Origin: Lachnoclostridium sp. An131
GTDB taxonomy: Bacteria > Bacillota > Clostridia > Lachnospirales > Lachnospiraceae
DNA length: 64,000 nucleotides
Assembly (NCBI RefSeq): GCF_002160825.1
Contig: NZ_NFLI01000011.1
Coordinates: 62,001-126,000 of the forward strand
Reading direction: 5' to 3'
The notes beneath the pieces were generated by a model, which saw only the letters and a program-made list of their open reading frames with translations, ran no database searches and was not told the DNA's origin. Shown piece by piece: positions 60,072 to 64,000 of this stretch (its first letter is position 1; each line of letters opens with the position of its first letter). Position numbers and translations under genes: made by a program.

Positions 60072-61355
60072 ATGAAATTCACGCGAGTTAAAAGCTTAAG
60101 GGGAGAAATCACTGTCCCCGGAGATAAATCCATTTCCCACCGGGCCGTCATGTTCGGCTCTCTGGCACAGGGCACGACGACGGTGGAAAATTTTCTGAGA
60201 GGGGCTGACTGCCTCTCGACAATCGACTGCTTCCGCCGCCTCGGAATCCAGATTGACGAGACGCCGGAGCTTATCACCATTCACGGCAAAGGGCTTCACG
60301 GCCTCACTGCTCCGTCGCAGCTTCTGGATGCGGGGAACAGCGGAACGACCACCCGCCTGATTTCAGGAATCTTAAGCGGTCAGAGCTTTGAAACCACCCT
60401 GACAGGAGACGCTTCCATTCAGAAGCGGCCCATGAAGCGTATCATCGAGCCTCTGACCCAGATGGGCGCTTCCATCACAAGTCTTCACGGGAACGGCTGC
60501 GCCCCTCTGAACATTCAGGGGCGCCCTCTTCACGGCATTCACTATACCACAAAGGTAGCTTCCGCCCAAGTGAAATCCTCCATTCTTCTGGCGGGGCTTT
60601 ACGCAGACAGCGCAACCAGCGTCACCGAGCCCGCTCTCTCCCGCAATCACTCGGAACTGATGCTGCGGCAGTTCGGCGCGGACGTGCAGACAGAGGGAAC
60701 TACCGCCACGATCCAGCCGGGGCCCGCTCTGGCCGGACAGAAAATCGTCGTCCCCGGAGATATCTCTTCCGCAGCCTATTTTATTGCGGCGGCCTGCATC
60801 ACGCCGGATTCCGAGCTTCTTATCCGAAACGTGGGAACGAATCCCACCCGGGACGGCATCTTACGTGTCTGCCGCATGATGAATGCTGATGTCACCATAC
60901 TTCCCCATGCACAGAACGACGGGGAGCCTTCCGCCGATCTGCTGATCCGGAGCTCCTCTCTGAAGGGCTGCGTCATAGAAGGGGAACTGATCCCGACGCT
61001 GATCGACGAGCTGCCTGTCATTGCAGTCATGGCCTGCTTTGCCGAAGGAACCACCATCATCCGGGATGCTGCAGAGCTGAAGGTCAAGGAATCCAACCGC
61101 ATTGACGTCATGGCCGAAAACCTCACTGCCATGGGCGCTCAGGTCACAGCCACAGATGACGGCCTCATCATAGAAGGCGGCCGCCCCTTGCGGGGAGCCG
61201 CCATAGACAGTCATCTTGACCACCGGATCGCCATGTCCTTTGCCGTCGCCGCCCTGAATGCAGACGGAGAGACCGAAATTCAGGATGCCGAATGCGTCAA
61301 TATTTCCTATCCTGCCTTTTATCAGGATTTAAACAGAATCTCTTCCAGGACCTGA
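60072..61355 (+). CDS. aroA: 3-phosphoshikimate 1-carboxyvinyltransferase (EPSP synthase)
   Basis: 427 residues. Joins phosphoenolpyruvate and shikimate-3-phosphate, the sixth step of the shikimate pathway. Signatures: PGDKSISHRAVMFGSLAQG (residues ~15-33), LDAGNSGTTTRLISG near 90, KRPMKRI near 120, and DELPVIAVMACFAEG near 315. AGGAG lies 7 nt before the ATG. Follows tyrA; the last 34 bp overlap the convergent HAD gene. Confidence 0.97.
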   Translation: MKFTRVKSLRGEITVPGDKSISHRAVMFGSLAQGTTTVENFLRGADCLSTIDCFRRLGIQIDETPELITIHGKGLHGLTAPSQLLDAGNSGTTTRLISGILSGQSFETTLTGDASIQKRPMKRIIEPLTQMGASITSLHGNGCAPLNIQGRPLHGIHYTTKVASAQVKSSILLAGLYADSATSVTEPALSRNHSELMLRQFGADVQTEGTTATIQPGPALAGQKIVVPGDISSAAYFIAAACITPDSELLIRNVGTNPTRDGILRVCRMMNADVTILPHAQNDGEPSADLLIRSSSLKGCVIEGELIPTLIDELPVIAVMACFAEGTTIIRDAAELKVKESNRIDVMAENLTAMGAQVTATDDGLIIEGGRPLRGAAIDSHLDHRIAMSFAVAALNADGETEIQDAECVNISYPAFYQDLNRISSRT

Positions 61356-62155
61356 GCTACGCCTTCCTCGGTATTGGCCGGAGCGACGCGGTCCGCCTCA
61401 CACTTTACGTTGTCCGGACTGTTCGCCACCGCCACGCCGATTCCGGCAAAGCGCAGCATATCAATATCGTTGTCCGCGTTGCCAAAGGCAATGATCTCAT
61501 CCGGACAGACACCTAGACGGGCGGCCGCTTCCCGAAGCGCCGCCCCTTTTCCGCTTTTCAGAGCAGAAAGCTCCAGACGGTAGTGCGTGGAGGAGGTCAT
61601 ATAAAATCCTCCCAGCGCATAGATCTTATCAAACCATTCCACCTTGTTCAGCGGTCCCTGGCAGATGATATCCAGCGCGTCCAGCTCTTTCTTATGTTCC
61701 CATATAAAAGCATAAATATCGTTCACCGGCGTCCGCGTCCGCTGCAGATAGGGAATCACCCGTTTCGGCGCTCCATAGGACACCGGGTTCTCAAGGAAGG
61801 CCCGGGAAGCGAGGGGATGTCCCTGCCAGAACACCTCTATGGCTGTCTCCGGCTCTTCTCTCAGAAGCTCCAGCAGCTTTTCCACCTTCTCCTCCTCCAT
61901 AGGACAGGAAAAGCTCCGCTCTCCCTTCTTCGGATCGTAGGTGGCAGCCCCGTTGGAAGTGATGGCATAGGTCAGCCCTTTCAGCGCCATGACGTCTTCC
62001 GGAAGTGAACTGTAGGCCCGGCCGCTGGCGGCGATCAGGTAGATGCCGGCTTCCGCAGCCTGTTCCAGCACCCGTTTTGTCCGCTCCGTCAGACGGCTTT
62101 TCTCATCCAGGGCAGTGCCATCCAGATCAAGGGCAATCAATTTTATCTTCTGCAT
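61322..62155 (-). CDS. Cof-type HAD-IIB phosphatase
   Basis: 277 residues. Motif I DLDGTALDE (residues 9-17), motif II AASGRAYSS near 45, lysine of motif III near 200 (LKSGKGAA) and motif IV GNADNDIDML near 230. A type IIB cap lies between motifs II and III. Members dephosphorylate sugar phosphates, flavin or PLP-like substrates; this one is not assignable. GGAGG lies 7 nt before the ATG. The 3' end overlaps aroA by 34 bp on the other strand. Confidence 0.93.
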   Translation of the reverse strand: MQKIKLIALDLDGTALDEKSRLTERTKRVLEQAAEAGIYLIAASGRAYSSLPEDVMALKGLTYAITSNGAATYDPKKGERSFSCPMEEEKVEKLLELLREEPETAIEVFWQGHPLASRAFLENPVSYGAPKRVIPYLQRTRTPVNDIYAFIWEHKKELDALDIICQGPLNKVEWFDKIYALGGFYMTSSTHYRLELSALKSGKGAALREAAARLGVCPDEIIAFGNADNDIDMLRFAGIGVAVANSPDNVKCEADRVAPANTEEGVAQVLEEILFKS

Positions 62156-62245
62156 TCCTCTTCCTCCTTCATCCGTCCCCTCTGAAGCCTTCTTAAGACT
62201 TATCCGCTTTTATACACGCTCTCTTTTAAAGAGCCGCCGGACGTC

Positions 62246-63271
62246 TCATTTTATGAACATCGCATCTCCAAAGGAGAAAAACCGGTACCTCTCCTTCACA
62301 GCCTCCTCATAGGCCTTCATGATGGTCTCCTTATCCGCAAAGGCTGACACCAGCATCAGGAGCGTGGATTCCGGCAGGTGGAAATTTGTAATCAGGGCAT
62401 CCATCATCTTAAACCGGTATCCCGGATAGATAAAGATATCCGTCCAGCCGCTTCCGGCCCTCAGGATCCCGTCTTCTCCGGTGGCAGATTCCAGCGTGCG
62501 GCAGCTTGTGGTTCCCACGCAGATTACTCTGCCTCCGGCTGCCTTCGTATCATTGATGAGCTTCGCCTGCTCCTCCTCCACCACATAAAACTCCGAGTGC
62601 ATGTGATGCTGCGTCACATCCTCCACCTTCACCGGACGGAAGGTGCCAAGCCCCACATGGAGCGTCACATGGGCCAGCTTCACTCCCTTCTCTTCGATCT
62701 CCTTCAAAAGCTCCGGCGTAAAATGAAGGCCCGCCGTGGGGGCCGCCGCCGAACCGTCATGCTCTGCGTAGACGGTCTGATAACGGTTCTTATCCTTCAG
62801 CTGATGGGTAATATAAGGCGGCAGAGGCATCTGTCCCAGCCTGTCCAGGATCTCCTCAAAAATACCGTCGTACTCGAAACGGATCAGCCGGTTTCCTTCT
62901 TCCACCACTTCCAGAACCTCGCCCTTTAAAAGCCCCTCTCCGAACACAATCCGTGCTCCCGGCCTGGCCTTCTTTCCCGGCTTTACCAGCGTCTCCCAGA
63001 CGTTGTCTGCTTTCCGTGTAAGGAGCAGGACCTCGATTCCCGCTCCCGTATCCTCCTTAACACCCATCAGACGGGCCGGAATTACCTTTGTATTATTTAC
63101 CACCAGGCAGTCTCCCGGACGCAGATATTCTGTGATATCGCGGAACACTCTGTGCTCTGTCTCTCCTGTCTTTCGATCCAGGACAAGCAGCCTGGAGCTG
63201 CTTCTGTCCTCCAGAGGATCCTGGGCAATCAGCTCCTGGGGAAGATCATAATAAAAATCACTTGTTTTCAT
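62246..63271 (-). CDS. queA: tRNA preQ1(34) S-adenosylmethionine ribosyltransferase-isomerase
   Basis: 341 residues from the ATG at 63271. Transfers ribose from SAM to preQ1 in tRNA to form epoxyqueuosine. Starts [20 protein letters not shown], the family hallmark; [40 protein letters not shown] and [14 protein letters not shown] follow, and [20 protein letters not shown] is near the end. No other queuosine genes are adjacent. It is upstream of the HAD gene by 90 nt in the same direction, and follows corA closely. Confidence 0.97.
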   Translation of the reverse strand: MKTSDFYYDLPQELIAQDPLEDRSSSRLLVLDRKTGETEHRVFRDITEYLRPGDCLVVNNTKVIPARLMGVKEDTGAGIEVLLLTRKADNVWETLVKPGKKARPGARIVFGEGLLKGEVLEVVEEGNRLIRFEYDGIFEEILDRLGQMPLPPYITHQLKDKNRYQTVYAEHDGSAAAPTAGLHFTPELLKEIEEKGVKLAHVTLHVGLGTFRPVKVEDVTQHHMHSEFYVVEEEQAKLINDTKAAGGRVICVGTTSCRTLESATGEDGILRAGSGWTDIFIYPGYRFKMMDALITNFHLPESTLLMLVSAFADKETIMKAYEEAVKERYRFFSFGDAMFIK

Positions 63272-63318
63272 CTTTTCTGTTTCCTTATCTGTTCTTCTTG
63301 TCCTTTCGGCAGCCCTTC

Positions 63319-64000
63319 TCAATTCTGCCAGTATTTCTTTTTCTTAAAGTAATACAAAATTCCGCCTGCTATGGCGACGCTCAGAAGGATCACGTAAAGA
63401 TAGCCAAATCTCCATCCAAGCTCCGGCATATTCTTAAAGTTCATGCCGTACCAGCCCACAATCAGCGTCAGCGGCTGGAAGATAATCGTCACCATCGTAA
63501 ACAGCTTCATCGTATTGTTCAGATTATAATTGAGCGTCGCGTCAAGAGCCTCTCTGAGGTGAATCAGATTGTCGCAGAGAAGCTGTGTATTGTTGCTCAG
63601 GCGCTCGGATTTATCCGTAAAAATCTTAAAATACCGCAGATCCTCTTCCTCGAAGAGATCGTTTTCGTTCTCCTGCAGAGTCTCTCCGATATCAATCAGC
63701 TGCTCGTAGTAGTTCTTCAGAGTGGACAGCCGGTTGCGCAGCTCAAAAATCTCCGTGTTCAATTCCCTGTCTGTCTTTCCGTCCACGACCTCGCGCTCCA
63801 TGGCAATGATCTGGCGTTCCGTCATGACAAGGCCCTTGTTGCCGCTGGAAAGCAGACGTTCCAACACGCCGTAGATCACCTTTTCCATCGTCGCATTCTG
63901 CCGGAACCTTCCGATCGCGTCCAGAAACATCTGCCGGATGCTGTCGCCCTTGTCAATAATCTTTACCACGATAAACAGGTTCTTTTTGATAAAAAAGCCA
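63319..64000 (-). CDS. CorA family magnesium transporter (5' end outside window)
   Basis: 227 codons visible; the frame continues past the right edge, and its first visible residues ([12 protein letters not shown]) belong to the N-terminal domain. Long cytoplasmic helices ([40 protein letters not shown]) lead to two membrane helices near the C-terminus, with the pore signature GMN in [10 protein letters not shown]. The C-terminal KKKKYWQN is a positive tail. Mg2+ (or Co2+/Ni2+) uptake down the membrane potential. It ends 47 nt before queA starts. Confidence 0.93.
   Translation of the reverse strand, partial: GFFIKKNLFIVVKIIDKGDSIRQMFLDAIGRFRQNATMEKVIYGVLERLLSSGNKGLVMTERQIIAMEREVVDGKTDRELNTEIFELRNRLSTLKNYYEQLIDIGETLQENENDLFEEEDLRYFKIFTDKSERLSNNTQLLCDNLIHLREALDATLNYNLNNTMKLFTMVTIIFQPLTLIVGWYGMNFKNMPELGWRFGYLYVILLSVAIAGGILYYFKKKKYWQN

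Noticed and set aside
1-64000. CRISPR array, tRNA, rRNA, integrase or prophage genes
   Set aside because: No regularly spaced repeats, cloverleaf-like sequences, rRNA signatures or phage or integrase proteins were recognised in the window.

Overview
The window reads as chromosome of a gut-type Firmicute, most likely family Lachnospiraceae. The evidence is a set of low-GC Gram-positive orthologues (Rex, TepA next to FtsK/SpoIIIE, alr next to MazF, YdiF-like ABC-F beside rex, RlmH), NfnAB, a Cys/Gly/Asn-rich mini-protein typical of clostridia, a lacto-N-biose/galacto-N-biose phosphorylase operon, and near-consensus sigma-A promoters with AGGAGG-type ribosome binding sites. No rRNA, tRNA, CRISPR array, prophage or intact insertion sequence was seen. 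Both ends cut through genes (an alcohol dehydrogenase at the left, a CorA transporter at the right).

Layout. 1-3.98 kb: minus-strand operon from one promoter (C39-like peptidase candidate, thioredoxin-like 2Fe-2S protein, meso-DAP dehydrogenase, DUF2284 protein, zinc alcohol dehydrogenase). 4.1-6.6 kb: small lipoprotein (+) and a minus-strand run of three small genes leading into a D-Ala-D-Ala carboxypeptidase. 6.67-11 kb: MarR/MATE pair with a perfect operator dyad, then LysR/AGCS transporter with overlapping divergent promoters. 11-24 kb: minus-strand block with a DUF1648 protein, rlmH, metallo-hydrolase, nfnAB, Dabb protein, zinc-ribbon/TPR protein, ftsK, tepA, metY, CFI-box protein and yebC. 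24-28.7 kb: mazF, alr, rex, divergent from an ABC-F ATPase. 28.7-41.9 kb: surface O-acetylation pair (SGNH + MBOAT), icd, tandem subtilases, MFS exporter, phospholipase C-like protein, Cys-rich mini-protein, two small genes, CLC transporter, metallo-hydrolase, truncated transglutaminase-like protein. 42-48.2 kb: leuS and a heterodimeric ABC exporter. 48.2-56.4 kb: GNB/LNB import and phosphorolysis operon with divergent AraC regulator. 56.4-64 kb: EF-G paralogue, tyrA-aroA, HAD phosphatase, queA, corA.

Functional links. The SBP, two permeases, MsmK-type ATPase and GH112 phosphorylase form a complete import-and-cleave system for host-derived galactosyl-HexNAc disaccharides, probably controlled by the AraC protein transcribed away from it. 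The MarR/MATE and LysR/AGCS pairs look like self-contained regulator-transporter units. The ABC exporter pair shows the asymmetric ATP sites typical of heterodimers.

The least explained signals are non-coding or very small: a ~135-nt nested palindrome at 38.73-38.87 kb, a 153-bp MITE-like element between the two acetylation genes, a hairpin that covers the tepA ribosome binding site, and a 33-codon ORF overlapping the mazF start where an antitoxin would be expected. No large unknown multi-gene system was found; most coding content belongs to recognised families.
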